Assembly (NCBI GenBank): GCA_964446945.1
Contig: CAYUQO010000021.1
Coordinates: 1-64,000, forward strand
Reading direction: 5' to 3'
Source of the DNA: CAIYRG01 sp964446945
Lineage (GTDB): Bacteria > Pseudomonadota > Alphaproteobacteria > Micropepsales > Micropepsaceae
DNA: 64,000 bases
Positions 24,909 to 34,130 of this stretch are shown piece after piece. Every line of letters starts with the position of its first letter. The stretch's first letter is position 1. Made by a program: the position numbers and the translations under genes. The notes below the pieces were generated by a model. It made no database searches, was not told the DNA's origin, and saw only the letters and a list, made by a program, of their open reading frames with translations.

Positions 24909-25679
24909 CTATCGCGACTCTTCCGGAACCGCCGTGCCTCCGAGTTCAGCCGCAACACGGATGATTTCTGCGGCCGCGTTCTCGACATTGTCCCTGTTGC
25001 GCCCGCGCACCACCAGCACTGTTCCGTTGCTGCTGCCCGAACCCGGCGCGGCGTAGAACGGATAGCTTCCGATCCTTAGATCGGGATGCGCCTTCTGCAC
25101 GGCTTCGAGCGGCGCGGCGATCCGGCCTTCGGGCAACGTGCTGCGCAAGCTGCGGCTGACGACCGGCACGCCGGCCTCAAGGCGCGGGCGAATGTCTTCG
25201 AGCATGGCTTGCATGATGCGCGGTACGCCGGCCATGACGAACACGTTTTGGATCTGGAATCCGGGCGCGGCGGAAACCGAATTGCGGATGAGACTGGCGC
25301 CGTGCGGAATCCGCGCCATGCGCCGCCGGCTTTCATTGAATTCGCCGGGCTTGTATCGGCCGGCGAGAATTTCCAGTGCCGTTGCGTCATATTCCACGGC
25401 AAGCCCGAACGCGGCGGCGATCGCATCGGTGGTGATATCGTCATGGGTCGGGCCGATGCCGCCGGTCGTGAACACATAGGTGTAGCGTGCGCGCAAGGCG
25501 TTGACCGCGGCAACGATTTCAATTTCGACATCGGGCACCACGCGCGCTTCCAGAAGGTCGATGCCCATGGGGCCGAGGAACCTGGCGATGGTTGCAAGGT
25601 TGATGTCCTGGGTGCGCCCGGACAGGATTTCGTCGCCAATGACCAGGACGGCCGCAGTTACCGTTGATACTTCACGCAT
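24909..25679 (-). CDS. CinA/MoaB-type molybdopterin-binding domain protein
   Basis: 256 residues beginning with TAAVLVIGDEILSGRTQDINLA, then FTTGGIGPTHDDITTDAIAAAFGL and the MAGVPRIMQAMLEDI motif. This is the COG1058 N-terminal CinA domain without the C-terminal amidase domain, so it is probably the stand-alone ADP-ribose or nucleotide-sugar pyrophosphatase-like form common in alphaproteobacteria. It is divergent from the methionine aminopeptidase gene. Confidence 0.88.
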   Translation of the reverse strand: MREVSTVTAAVLVIGDEILSGRTQDINLATIARFLGPMGIDLLEARVVPDVEIEIVAAVNALRARYTYVFTTGGIGPTHDDITTDAIAAAFGLAVEYDATALEILAGRYKPGEFNESRRRMARIPHGASLIRNSVSAAPGFQIQNVFVMAGVPRIMQAMLEDIRPRLEAGVPVVSRSLRSTLPEGRIAAPLEAVQKAHPDLRIGSYPFYAAPGSGSSNGTVLVVRGRNRDNVENAAAEIIRVAAELGGTAVPEESR

Positions 25680-25808
25680 TCTCGACCTTGACCCCTTAGC
25701 CCTGGCCCCTTGAAGGTAGCGCTACCGGCAAACCAAGTGTAGAAAAGAACACTAACACGGCGGCGCGGCGTCAGCGCGGCTGGACCGAGAAGGATCAGAT
25801 ACAGGCCG

Positions 25809-26657
25809 ATGTCCGAAGCACCACCCGATCTCATTCTGGACCGCGGTACGATCGAAGTCGCACGCCGTTCCGCCTTTGCGGTATCGACGCATGCGCCTGA
25901 GGATTTTGAAGGTATGCGCCGCGCCGGCCGGCTGGCCGCGGAAGTGCTGGACCTGCTGGTTCCGGAAGTGAAGCCCGGGGTCACGACCGAGGCGCTGGAC
26001 AGGCTGGCTTATGAATACGTGCTCGACCATGGGGCGCTTCCCGCCTGCCTTGGCTATCGCGGGTACCGTCACACGCTTTGCACTTCGATCAACCATGTCG
26101 TGTGTCACGGCATTCCGAGCGACCGGCCACTGCGCGACGGCGATATCCTGAATATCGATGTGACGGTGATTCTCGATGGCTGGCACGGCGACACCAGCCG
26201 GATGTATTACGTCGGCGAGGTCAAGCGTAAGGCGCAGCGCCTCGTCGAAATCACCTATGAATGCATGATGCGCGGCATTGCCGCCGTGAAGCCCGGCGCA
26301 ACGACCGGCGACATCGGTCATGCGATCCAGTCATTTGCGGAAGACCAGGAGCGCTGCTCGGTGGTGCGCGACTTCTGCGGCCACGGCGTTGGCCGCATTT
26401 TCCATGCGCTGCCGAACATCGTGCATTACGGCCGGCCGGGGCAGGGCGTCGTGTTGAAGCCCGGCATGTTCTTCACCGTCGAGCCGATGATCAATCTTGG
26501 TGGCTATGCAGTAAAGGTTTTGAACGACGGTTGGACTGCGGTGACGCGCGACCGCTCGCTTTCGGCGCAGTTCGAGCACAGCATCGGCGTCACCCAGGAT
26601 GGCTTTGAAATCTTCACCCTCTCTCCCAAAGGGTGGCACGCCCCGCCCTATATTTAA
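25809..26657 (+). CDS. map: Type I methionine aminopeptidase
   Basis: 282 residues; removes initiator methionine from nascent chains. The five metal ligands are visible: Asp in NIDVTVILDGWHGDTSRMY (both Asp), His in GHGVGRIFH, Glu in FTVEPMINLGG and Glu in QFEHSIGVT. The N-terminal extension of about 35 residues before FEGMRRAGRLAAEVLD is modest. The gene ends inside the start of radC (59-base overlap), which suggests coupling of map and radC. Confidence 0.95.
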   Translation: MSEAPPDLILDRGTIEVARRSAFAVSTHAPEDFEGMRRAGRLAAEVLDLLVPEVKPGVTTEALDRLAYEYVLDHGALPACLGYRGYRHTLCTSINHVVCHGIPSDRPLRDGDILNIDVTVILDGWHGDTSRMYYVGEVKRKAQRLVEITYECMMRGIAAVKPGATTGDIGHAIQSFAEDQERCSVVRDFCGHGVGRIFHALPNIVHYGRPGQGVVLKPGMFFTVEPMINLGGYAVKVLNDGWTAVTRDRSLSAQFEHSIGVTQDGFEIFTLSPKGWHAPPYI

Positions 26658-27321
26658 GGGCGAAGCCGGTAATGAAGCCGCGCATGCGGGGCATCGCGAC
26701 CGCCTCCGCGAACGCTTCATTGCGGGTGGTAGCACTGCCTTGCCGGATTACGAGCTGCTGGAGCTCTTGTTGTTCATGGCCATCCCGCGGCGGGACACCA
26801 AGCCATTGGCAAAGCGGCTGCTGAAGGAATTCGACGGCAGTTTTGCCGAACTGATTGCAGCATCGCCGGAACGGCTGCGGCAGATCGGCGGCATGACCGA
26901 AAATACGGTCACCGCTTTGAAAGTGGTGGAGGCAGCCGCGCAAAGGCTGGCCCAGGGCAGGGTCATGAACCGGAGCGCGATTTCATCCTGGGACGCGCTG
27001 CTGGATTATTGTTCGGCGCGCATGGCGAGAAACCCGATCGAAGAATTCCGTGTGCTGTTTCTCGACCGCAAGAACATCCTGATCGCGGATGAGGCGCAGG
27101 CCAAAGGCACGGTCGACCACGCGCCGGTCTATCCGCGCGAAGTCGTCAAGCGCGCTCTGGAACTCGGAGCTTCGGCATTGATTCTGGTGCACAATCACCC
27201 AAGCGGCGATCCCACATGGTCTGTACCCTTATCGGCACGGTCCAAAGGGGAAGTGGGAAGATACGCTAAGCAGATTTCGATTTCGTCTTTCCCTACAATG
27301 ACTTCATCCGTCGTCATCTGA
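26599..27321 (+). pseudogene. radC: radC, 5' part, interrupted by the genomic island
   Basis: RadC is a JAB/MPN-fold protein of uncertain role. This frame has the HhH-like N-terminal part (HRDRLRERFIAGG, LPDYELLELLLFMAIPRRDTKPLAKRLL) and the JAB domain up to LILVHNHPSGDP, where it meets the island at 27214. The last 35 codons (TWSVPLSARSKGEV...) are island sequence antisense to the recombinase. The missing end, TPSRSDIAMTREIAAAAKAL onward, is at 50357-50491. The JAB Ser and Asp lie in the separated part, so this product should be inactive. Confidence 0.93.
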
Positions 27322-28715
27322 ACGATTGTCTTCTTCTGATCAGGGGATAATTCGGGCCATCTGGAATTCAAGTTTCTCGCCTCATTGAGAACGTGGTCCC
27401 TATTGATCTGGATAATTTTCGCGCTGTCGATTTCGGCCTGCAGAGTAGCGACATCTGCATCAATCTGCTTTTGCCGATGTTCCAGCGGCGCGTACTTCTT
27501 CCCGAAGCCCTCTTTTGGGATTTCGCCATCGAAGTAGAGCTGAAACAGGCGGTCGATCTCGCCCTGAACGCGCGTGCCTTCCCTTTTTCGGTTCTCGATC
27601 AGTTTTTCCTTTTCGGCGAGTTCTTCGTCTGTTCGAAGAACATGTGCCGCCAACTGCGCATCCGAGAAGAGAAACTCCTTCAGCTGCGAGCAGTAGACGC
27701 TTTCGAGATCATTAGCGGGAATTTTTGTATTGCACTTGTCGCAGACATATTTGCCGGTGCGCTTGCGGGCATACATCTTTGTGCCGCACGTGCAACGAAC
27801 CTTACCGCCGAAGAGGTGTTCCGGCCGGGGACCGATCGGGCGATCAGCCGTCTTATTTGACATCAGGAGATGATTGCACCGCTCCCAAAGTTCCTCTGAC
27901 ACAATGGGCTCGACACGGGTGTAGACCCATTCATCTTCCGGTTTAAACTCATGCTTTCCGCCGTTCCGACGGGTGCTGTAGTTCGCGCGGTGCAATCCCT
28001 TCGCTGTCGGATCGCGGATCAGGTCTTCGAGAACCTTCGCCGAAAACGGCTTGCCGGCGCGTGTGCGATAGCCTCGGGCATTGAGCATTTGAGCGACCGT
28101 CTTTTTGCGTCGATGCTCGCCGTACCATTCGTAAATCAGCTTGCGGACATGAGCTTCCTTTTCATCAAAGACGAGCCTTCGATCCTTCCATGCGAAACCG
28201 AACGGTGCGCGTCCTCCTAACGGCTTGCCGAGTTTGGCTCTCACCGCAACTGATGCGGCAACCCGGTCCGCGATCTCCTGTCTTTCCCACTCCGCAAGCG
28301 CCCCTATGACCGTATAGAAGAACCGGCCAGCTGGTGTGCCGGTATCAAGACTTTCTTGTAGAGAAATAAGCGCGGCGTCGTTCTGTCGAAAAATATCGGC
28401 GAAGTCGAGCAGCTCTCGGGTGTTTCGGGCCAGCCGCGCCAGCTTTGAAAAAATCAAACCTTCAATTTTGGAGGAACGAATGTCCGCGAGCATCCGCTTG
28501 GTTTCAGGGTGATCCATGACGGATTTTCCGCTCACCGCATCCAGGCGATAGACTTCCTTGATTTCATAACGCTGAGATGCAGCGTACAGTCGGGCACGTT
28601 GCTCGTGGTGCTCAGGACTATCACCGCGAGCTTGATCTTCAGTTGAAACGCGAACCCAGATTCCAACCGGCTTCTGTTTTGGTTCGCCGAGCTGTGTGGT
28701 CACGGTATTTCCCAC
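27195..28715 (-). CDS. Large serine recombinase (island integrase)
   Basis: 506 residues. N-terminal resolvase catalytic domain: GIWVRVSTEDQARGDSPEHHE with the nucleophilic Ser in VRVSTEDQ, LIFSKLARLARNTRELLDF and WERQEIADRVAASVAVRAKLG. Then a recombinase domain (PFGFAWKDRRLVFDEKE, TAKGLHRANYSTRRNGGK), a zinc ribbon with CTCGTKMYARKRTGKYVCDKC, and a coiled-coil tail. The last five codons before the stop (GSPLG) come from radC, beyond the attL core, so the C-terminus depends on integration. It should catalyse integration and, with a directionality factor, excision. Confidence 0.93.
   Translation of the reverse strand: MGNTVTTQLGEPKQKPVGIWVRVSTEDQARGDSPEHHEQRARLYAASQRYEIKEVYRLDAVSGKSVMDHPETKRMLADIRSSKIEGLIFSKLARLARNTRELLDFADIFRQNDAALISLQESLDTGTPAGRFFYTVIGALAEWERQEIADRVAASVAVRAKLGKPLGGRAPFGFAWKDRRLVFDEKEAHVRKLIYEWYGEHRRKKTVAQMLNARGYRTRAGKPFSAKVLEDLIRDPTAKGLHRANYSTRRNGGKHEFKPEDEWVYTRVEPIVSEELWERCNHLLMSNKTADRPIGPRPEHLFGGKVRCTCGTKMYARKRTGKYVCDKCNTKIPANDLESVYCSQLKEFLFSDAQLAAHVLRTDEELAEKEKLIENRKREGTRVQGEIDRLFQLYFDGEIPKEGFGKKYAPLEHRQKQIDADVATLQAEIDSAKIIQINRDHVLNEARNLNSRWPELSPDQKKTIVQMTTDEVIVGKDEIEICLAYLPTSPLDRADKGTDHVGSPLG
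27198..27233. other. attL junction of the island
   Basis: Host side CCAAGCGGCGATCCC, core AC at 27214-27215, island side ATGGTCTGTACCCTTATC. The island half-site is an imperfect inverted match to the half-site at attR (GAAGGGGTACGTACCCT): 11 of the 17 positions counted outward from the core agree, as expected for a serine-integrase attP. Confidence 0.85.
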
Positions 28716-29405
28716 CTGCGTCTGGTTGGAGCTGCCTCAGCTGCAATGTGTCCCGCCAGTGTCGTGATGAAAGTCCTGGGACTCGGGAGTTCTGAACGGT
28801 CCCTGAAAGCCTCAGTATCCACGGCGGTTCGTGAAGATGCCATCAAGGTTGCGGAAGTGTAAAGGCGCTCCTGCCGTACCATTTTCTCGTCCGGCCATAT
28901 TGCGCCTCAGATTTAGGCTGAACGAATCGCAGATCAACGCCGGCGACACCGGCGCCCCAGTAAGTTCATCGGACAATATGTAGCTTACCAGAACAACACT
29001 TCTGTTCCTAAGGCATAGTCCGACAGGAAAGGTGATTTCGCAGGTGCCATTGACCTGGAAGATGGATTCAGACCGAAGAGGATTCGGCTTGCCGCGATCG
29101 AGGATTTTACGCTGGAAACTCTGCATGGCTTTGCACTAGCTCCAGCGAGCGTGAGGTCCGAACACCTCCGCGCGCGTGGGTCTTGCCCGAAACAAAATGG
29201 CGCATTGAAAGGAGCAAAGCCGCGACGGGCGACTCCAAATGCGAGCAGCCGCTCCTCTCAACCGGGAAATCCTCCGGTGCTTGTACAGGATATGTGTCGA
29301 TCAAGTACGGTCGCTGGCAGGCGGGGGTGCGGATCCGCCGTGAAATATGCCATGGCAGACTGAGGCTGAACGGCAAGACGAAAGATTAGGCGGAGCGGAC
29401 GGCTG
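28716..29405. other. 690-base region without a convincing gene
   Basis: Between the recombinase and the first HNH gene. Only short open frames occur. The best is at 28812-29126 on the minus strand, described separately. The rest shows no clear RNA, repeat or terminator and looks like decayed sequence. Confidence 0.4.
28812..29126 (-). CDS. Hypothetical open frame, possibly a decayed gene fragment
   Basis: 104 codons. The central part (ESIFQVNGTCEITFPVGLCL, SVVLVSYILSDE) weakly resembles the C-terminal tail of sugar-transferase or beta-propeller proteins of the EFxxGL...VLSYGxxD type, but the key glycine is missing and both ends are unsupported. It may be a remnant. No function assigned. Confidence 0.25.
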   Translation of the reverse strand: MQSFQRKILDRGKPNPLRSESIFQVNGTCEITFPVGLCLRNRSVVLVSYILSDELTGAPVSPALICDSFSLNLRRNMAGRENGTAGAPLHFRNLDGIFTNRRGY

Positions 29406-30449
29406 CTAACTAGTCGCAGCTTTCAGCGAGATTCCAGTCTCGGAGAGAGGATCGGGAAAAGGTGGCATTCTCTGATATGTTCTCATCGCATTCGCGATCC
29501 GAAGCTGCTCCTGGAAGAACGTCGTCTCGATGGTTCTGCGGTTGCACGCATCAATCGCCAGAAAACGAAGCTCAGAGCCATCCGCACTGGCGCGCAGATA
29601 GTGACGTGGGTTCTGGCTGACCGGGATAACGACCGCGTAGAGATCGAACACGCGTACGGCGACAATAACGGAGTTCGGCAGCACGGTCGCAAAGGCCAAG
29701 TGGTGCGCCTTGTCCGGAGTCCACATACGAAAAATATCGCCGCACGAAGTTAGCTCCCCAACAAACCCCTCCACCTTATCGGTTGAAGCCGGGTCCTTAT
29801 TGCAGATCGCCTCGCGCAACTCAGCAGCTTTCGGGTCCTCCAGATACGATTCTCCGAGCCAGCGGAATGCCAGTTCATAAGCAATTTTTATCAATGCGTG
29901 GCGCACAAAAGCGAAATTGGCCGTGAGACTGACGTGTACTTGAGGATTCTCTATGGTTTGGACAACGCCCTTGCTGATCTCAATCACCATCGCCTCCTCG
30001 GAGAGCGGCGGCAAGCCATGTCGCTTTCGCTCGCGTTGGATGATCTTGGGGATTTGGTCCTTGTCGCGCTCATCAACCACGATTTGCCGAGCCTTCGTTC
30101 CGTCCGGAAGAACTACATCGGCAGCATGATACAAGTGACGAAGGTCGAGTTTGCCCGTTGTCTTATTTGCAGTCGCGCGGATACGCTTAGTCTCGGACCC
30201 GGCTAATCTATGGGTGCCAAGCAAAATCTCAAGATGCGACGGCGGTTCGGCTGCATTCCCTGCTAGTTTTAACTCGGCGCGACGAAGTCGCACCGGCAGA
30301 AAGTCGCTCAATGCTGCATCCACGCGGCGACCTAGATCGGAATTGCACGCGTTGCAAACTCTGTCGGTTGTAATGGTCCCGCCAATCGCCAGCGGAAAAA
30401 TGTGCTCCCTACTTGGTGGTCGCTCCAACATGCAAAAAATGCACCGCAT
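29406..30449 (-). CDS. HNH-type zinc-binding protein, putative endonuclease (1)
   Basis: 347 residues. The N-terminus RCIFCMLERPPSREHIFPLAIGG followed by VCNACNSDLG gives CxxC...EHIFP...CxxC, the pattern of HNH-like proteins in which paired cysteines bind zinc and the EHI/P segment holds the catalytic His. The C-terminal 290 residues are not recognised and include DVVLPDGTKARQIVV and IKIAYELAFRWLGESYLED. A second protein with the same head is encoded at 35771-36994. A defence or nuclease role is plausible but unproven. Confidence 0.7.
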   Translation of the reverse strand: MRCIFCMLERPPSREHIFPLAIGGTITTDRVCNACNSDLGRRVDAALSDFLPVRLRRAELKLAGNAAEPPSHLEILLGTHRLAGSETKRIRATANKTTGKLDLRHLYHAADVVLPDGTKARQIVVDERDKDQIPKIIQRERKRHGLPPLSEEAMVIEISKGVVQTIENPQVHVSLTANFAFVRHALIKIAYELAFRWLGESYLEDPKAAELREAICNKDPASTDKVEGFVGELTSCGDIFRMWTPDKAHHLAFATVLPNSVIVAVRVFDLYAVVIPVSQNPRHYLRASADGSELRFLAIDACNRRTIETTFFQEQLRIANAMRTYQRMPPFPDPLSETGISLKAATS

Positions 30450-30495
30450 ACCGCCCGCTCTATTTTTTGCTTTTTGAAAAACGAACCGTGAGTGC

Positions 30496-31341
30496 TTACT
30501 GCGCCGGCTCGGTTAGGATGGAGTTCAGCACTGAGGCAAGTCGAAGTCCCGCCTTCTTCAGCTGTTCGGCCGCAATCACCCGCTCGATTTGCGCATAGTC
30601 CGGCGACAGCACTATCTCCCCGCTCGTGCCTCCCCGTCCAGTTATGGGCCCATAGATTTCGTGCTGCGCGATTTCGTGTGCCTCATTAGCCCAGTCCTCA
30701 GGTTTCCCGGCTGACCATGACCGCCTCTGTGCCGGCGCTATCTCGGTTTCAAGCTGGGCGGCAACATCCTCTGGCCTATTACCGAGTGCTCGCACTACAT
30801 CTACATCCCACACAGCATGCAAGTTCGCATGCCGGTCTCCCGAGGCCACGCGCACATCGTTTCCGCCGCGATCATCATTGTTTGACGAGTGGAGCGGCTG
30901 ATGCAAATCACCAATGAAATGGATCAAAAAACGCAGTGCCTCAGCACGAATTGGATCCAGCAACTGCCGATCCGCCAAGGCTCGTTCTTCGCTCTGAATT
31001 TGGCTAATGCTGCACTGATCGAGTGGACAATCCCGCTTTGGATCATAAGCGGAATTACGGATGGGAATGTCCGTAAAGTGCCAGGGAGCAGTTTCAAGGC
31101 GAGCACGACGGATTTCATCAGCCCAAGTGGACACCTGCATCATTGCGGTCTTGCCGTTGCCGTCCAGCAGTCGTCCCACCTGCGCCCGCGCCGCGGGAGT
31201 GAGGTTATCAGCGGCAATTGCTGCCACGATTCGATGACCTTCCGCCCCCCACGCCAGACATGGAGTTGGTGCGAAGGCGAGCCCTGCAATGGCAAGCGCC
31301 GCTCCAAATGCCGCCGGCCGGATGCCCAACAATAGAATCAT
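30496..31341 (-). CDS. S1/P1-type nuclease (secreted)
   Basis: 281 residues; signal peptide ending PTPCLA, and a mature chain starting with Trp (WGAEGHRIVAAIAADNL), which is required because the N-terminal Trp ligates zinc in this family. Other zinc ligands are visible in STWADEIRR, PWHFTDIP, FLIHFIGDLHQPLH and HANLHAVWDVDV. These enzymes cleave single-stranded RNA and DNA outside the cytoplasm. It lies divergently upstream of the hxs operon, with 126 bases between starts. Confidence 0.9.
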   Translation of the reverse strand: MILLLGIRPAAFGAALAIAGLAFAPTPCLAWGAEGHRIVAAIAADNLTPAARAQVGRLLDGNGKTAMMQVSTWADEIRRARLETAPWHFTDIPIRNSAYDPKRDCPLDQCSISQIQSEERALADRQLLDPIRAEALRFLIHFIGDLHQPLHSSNNDDRGGNDVRVASGDRHANLHAVWDVDVVRALGNRPEDVAAQLETEIAPAQRRSWSAGKPEDWANEAHEIAQHEIYGPITGRGGTSGEIVLSPDYAQIERVIAAEQLKKAGLRLASVLNSILTEPAQ

Positions 31342-31467
31342 AGGAATGCCTCTCGAGAGACCCAGGTTTGTCGCCGAAGTTAAGCATTAGTTGAATGAAT
31401 ACTCTGGTCTGCCGATCTATCGCCATGTAGGCTTCGATTTGCCAGTGGCTGTAGTCGATCCTTGCGA

Positions 31468-32955
31468 ATGAGACCGCAATTTTTCAGCGTAGAATCATTT
31501 CAGGAATCCGGAAGATACACCGTACTGCCTTTCCGCTCGATTCAGATTCCAAGCTTGGAAAAGATACTCATCACGTCGGATGCAGGTGAGTATGTGTTCC
31601 TTGGGAAAGATGAATTCGAAGATTTTGTCGATCGCCGTCTGCCCCCAAATTCATCGCAATACCTGGATTTGGCGGCGAAGCAGATGCTAAGCGTCGGCTC
31701 AACTGACACAGCAGTCCGGGTGCTCGCGGCGAAAGTCCGAACGAAGAAATCCTTCTTGCGACATGGTCCGTCGTTGCACCTATTCGTCGTTACGCTTCGT
31801 TGCGACCACAGTTGCCACTACTGCCAGGTCTCACGCGTCAGCGTCGACCGATCGCGCTTTGATATGTCGCCAGAAACGGCGAAGGCGGCAGTTGACCGCA
31901 TGTTTGAGTCGAATTCGCCCTCCCTAACCGTGGAATTTCAAGGCGGCGAGCCCCTCCTCGCATTTCCGACTATCGAACGAATCGTTGACGCTGTGTCCGC
32001 GAGGAATGCGAGCGAAAAACGGCGAATTACTTTTACGATTACCTCGACGTTGCACCATTTAGATGATGCGATGCTTCGATTTTTCCGCGAGCACAATTTT
32101 GAAGTTTCAACATCGCTCGATGGCCCTGCCTCGATTCACAATGCGAATCGCCCCAATCCGAACTTCGATTCACACACACGGACTATCGATGGCATTCAGT
32201 TTGCCCGGAGCGTCCTTGGGCACGATAAAGTTTCAGCTCTTACGACGCTCACCCGCCGAAGCCTGGACCAACCGGAGGCGATTATCGATGAGTACGTCCG
32301 GCTTGGCTTTCGCACAATTTTTCTCAGGCCGCTCAACCCCTATGGATTCGCGATCAAATCAGAGCGGAAGACTGGGTATCCAATGGCGGCATTCCTGCCG
32401 TTCTATGAGCGCGCGCTGGCATATATCCTCAGCCTAAATACTTCGGGGGTGAAACTCGAAGAGGCTTATGCGGCGACTATTTTGTCGCACATTCTGACCC
32501 CGTTTCCCTCGCGCTATGTCGATCTCCGGTCGCCAACTGGCGCTGGGTTTAGCACGATTGCTTATAACTACGACGGCTCCGTCTATCCGTCGGACGAAGC
32601 CCGAATGCTTGCCGCGATGGGAGACGAGACATTTCGGTTGGGGACAGTTCACCAGCCGTTCGACGAACTCATGAAGTCGGAAGCGATGAACATTCTCCGC
32701 GAAGCTGGCGTAGCCGAAGTCTTGCCTGGGTGCCGTGACTGCGCGTTTGTGCCGTACTGTGGTGCTGATCCTGTGCACATGCATGCCACGCTGGGGAGCG
32801 CATTTGCGCCCCCCCCGTCGTCAGCACATTGCGCGCGACATATGGGGCTGTTCCAGATTTTTTTCCGATATCTGGCACAACCAACGCCGGAGATCATGAA
32901 GACGTTCTTGAGTTGGGTAACCCAGCGAGACTCAGCCTTGGGTGCGCGGGCCTGA
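31468..32955 (+). CDS. hxsB: His-Xaa-Ser system radical SAM maturase HxsB
   Basis: A radical SAM enzyme of about 495 residues predicted to modify the HxsA peptide. The 4Fe-4S motif is C112-DHS-C116-HY-C119, followed by VEFQGGEPLLAF (SAM-binding GGEP) and STSLDGPASIHNANRP. The C-terminal region has SPASM-like cysteines (PGCRDCAFVPYCGADPVHMHA and SAHCARHMG) for auxiliary clusters. I start at ATG 31468; TTG 31462 is the alternative. Its stop overlaps the next start (TGATG), so hxsB and hxsC are translationally coupled. Confidence 0.87.
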   Translation: MRPQFFSVESFQESGRYTVLPFRSIQIPSLEKILITSDAGEYVFLGKDEFEDFVDRRLPPNSSQYLDLAAKQMLSVGSTDTAVRVLAAKVRTKKSFLRHGPSLHLFVVTLRCDHSCHYCQVSRVSVDRSRFDMSPETAKAAVDRMFESNSPSLTVEFQGGEPLLAFPTIERIVDAVSARNASEKRRITFTITSTLHHLDDAMLRFFREHNFEVSTSLDGPASIHNANRPNPNFDSHTRTIDGIQFARSVLGHDKVSALTTLTRRSLDQPEAIIDEYVRLGFRTIFLRPLNPYGFAIKSERKTGYPMAAFLPFYERALAYILSLNTSGVKLEEAYAATILSHILTPFPSRYVDLRSPTGAGFSTIAYNYDGSVYPSDEARMLAAMGDETFRLGTVHQPFDELMKSEAMNILREAGVAEVLPGCRDCAFVPYCGADPVHMHATLGSAFAPPPSSAHCARHMGLFQIFFRYLAQPTPEIMKTFLSWVTQRDSALGARA

Positions 32956-34130
32956 TGTTGCCACTTCACACGCGAGCCACTGTAACGGGTCCGACCGGAT
33001 CAAGCATCTTTAAGGTGCTCAGCCTCCGCGAAGGTTTAAGCGGGACCTTCCCGATTGAGCGGGTTTTGTTTGATCTTCGCGGGGACAGAGATGGAATCGA
33101 TCTGAACGCACTTGCGCGAAGTGGCGCCGGCGGTGTGGTTCTTGCGGAGCGCCCACATAACGCGGACCTGTTTGCTGTTTCAGCAATTCAGCGAAATGAC
33201 GTGATTTCACCGGGCGACGTGATTCGGATTCTTCCGAAGGGAGAACTGCGTGTCCTGTATCGCAGGGGCGCAAATGCGAACGTCCTATTCGTGACAGAAC
33301 GATGCAACAGCCTATGCTTGATGTGCAGCCAGCCACCTCGAAATGAGAACGATGATTGGCGGGTCAGAGAGATACTTGAGCTCATCCCGCTGATTGATCC
33401 CGACCTTGGCCGGTTGGGAATCACTGGGGGAGAACCGACACTTCTTGGCGCACAACTAGCGCAAATCCTTGCGACGGCCCAAGAGCACCTGCCCGGCACT
33501 ACTATTCAAGTGCTAACGAACGGCCGATTGTTTTCAAATCCCGATACGGTGGCGACCGTTGCGGACGCACGCGGCCGTGTGCGGTGGTGTATCCCTCTTT
33601 ATGCCGATACGCCCGCACAGCACGACTTTGTCGTGCAGGCTCAGGGCGCATTCGACGAAACGATCAACGGAATTTACAATTTGGCGGAGAAACAGCAGGC
33701 AATCGAGATTCGGGTGGTGCTTCATGCGCTTACGATCCCTCGCCTGTTGAACGTCGCGGAATTCGTTTGGCGAACCATGCCGTTTGTTAACCACATCGCG
33801 CTAATGGGCCTGGAGCCAATTGGCTTCGCAAAGCTGAACCGCGAGCTTCTGTGGATTGATCCATTGGATTATGCTGAACGAGTGTTCGAAGCAGCTGCGT
33901 ACCTGGACGACAGAAACATGGCCGTGTCGATCTACAATGTGCCGCTTTGCGTTTTGCCACGTGCGGCTTGGCGCTTCGCCAAGCAGAGCATCTCCGATTG
34001 GAAAAACGTTTTCGTTGAACAATGCACGAGCTGTTCGGTTAGAGGCCAATGCTGCGGATTCTTCTCTTCCGCTGATAATCACTGGCGGAGTCGGGGCGTG
34101 GCGCCTGTGGGAGCTATGGGGGCATCGTAA
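32955..34130 (+). CDS. hxsC: His-Xaa-Ser system radical SAM maturase HxsC
   Basis: 391 residues starting MLPLHTRATVTGP at 32955. Radical SAM motif C117-NSL-C121-LM-C124 in FVTERCNSLCLMCSQPPR, then GITGGEPTLLG and QVLTNGRLFSNPD. The C-terminus has further cysteines (QCTSCSVRGQCCGFF). It pairs with HxsB as the second maturase in His-Xaa-Ser loci. Its TAA overlaps the hxsA ATG by one base (TAATG). Confidence 0.87.
   Translation: MLPLHTRATVTGPTGSSIFKVLSLREGLSGTFPIERVLFDLRGDRDGIDLNALARSGAGGVVLAERPHNADLFAVSAIQRNDVISPGDVIRILPKGELRVLYRRGANANVLFVTERCNSLCLMCSQPPRNENDDWRVREILELIPLIDPDLGRLGITGGEPTLLGAQLAQILATAQEHLPGTTIQVLTNGRLFSNPDTVATVADARGRVRWCIPLYADTPAQHDFVVQAQGAFDETINGIYNLAEKQQAIEIRVVLHALTIPRLLNVAEFVWRTMPFVNHIALMGLEPIGFAKLNRELLWIDPLDYAERVFEAAAYLDDRNMAVSIYNVPLCVLPRAAWRFAKQSISDWKNVFVEQCTSCSVRGQCCGFFSSADNHWRSRGVAPVGAMGAS

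Noticed and set aside
27981..28220. Plus-strand open frames inside the recombinase gene
   Set aside because: They are antisense shadows of the serine recombinase; none has a family motif or ribosome site.
29341..30490. CRISPR array or tandem repeats in the island
   Set aside because: I looked for regularly spaced identical repeats across the island and found none apart from the operator dyads and the short GGGACTT run.
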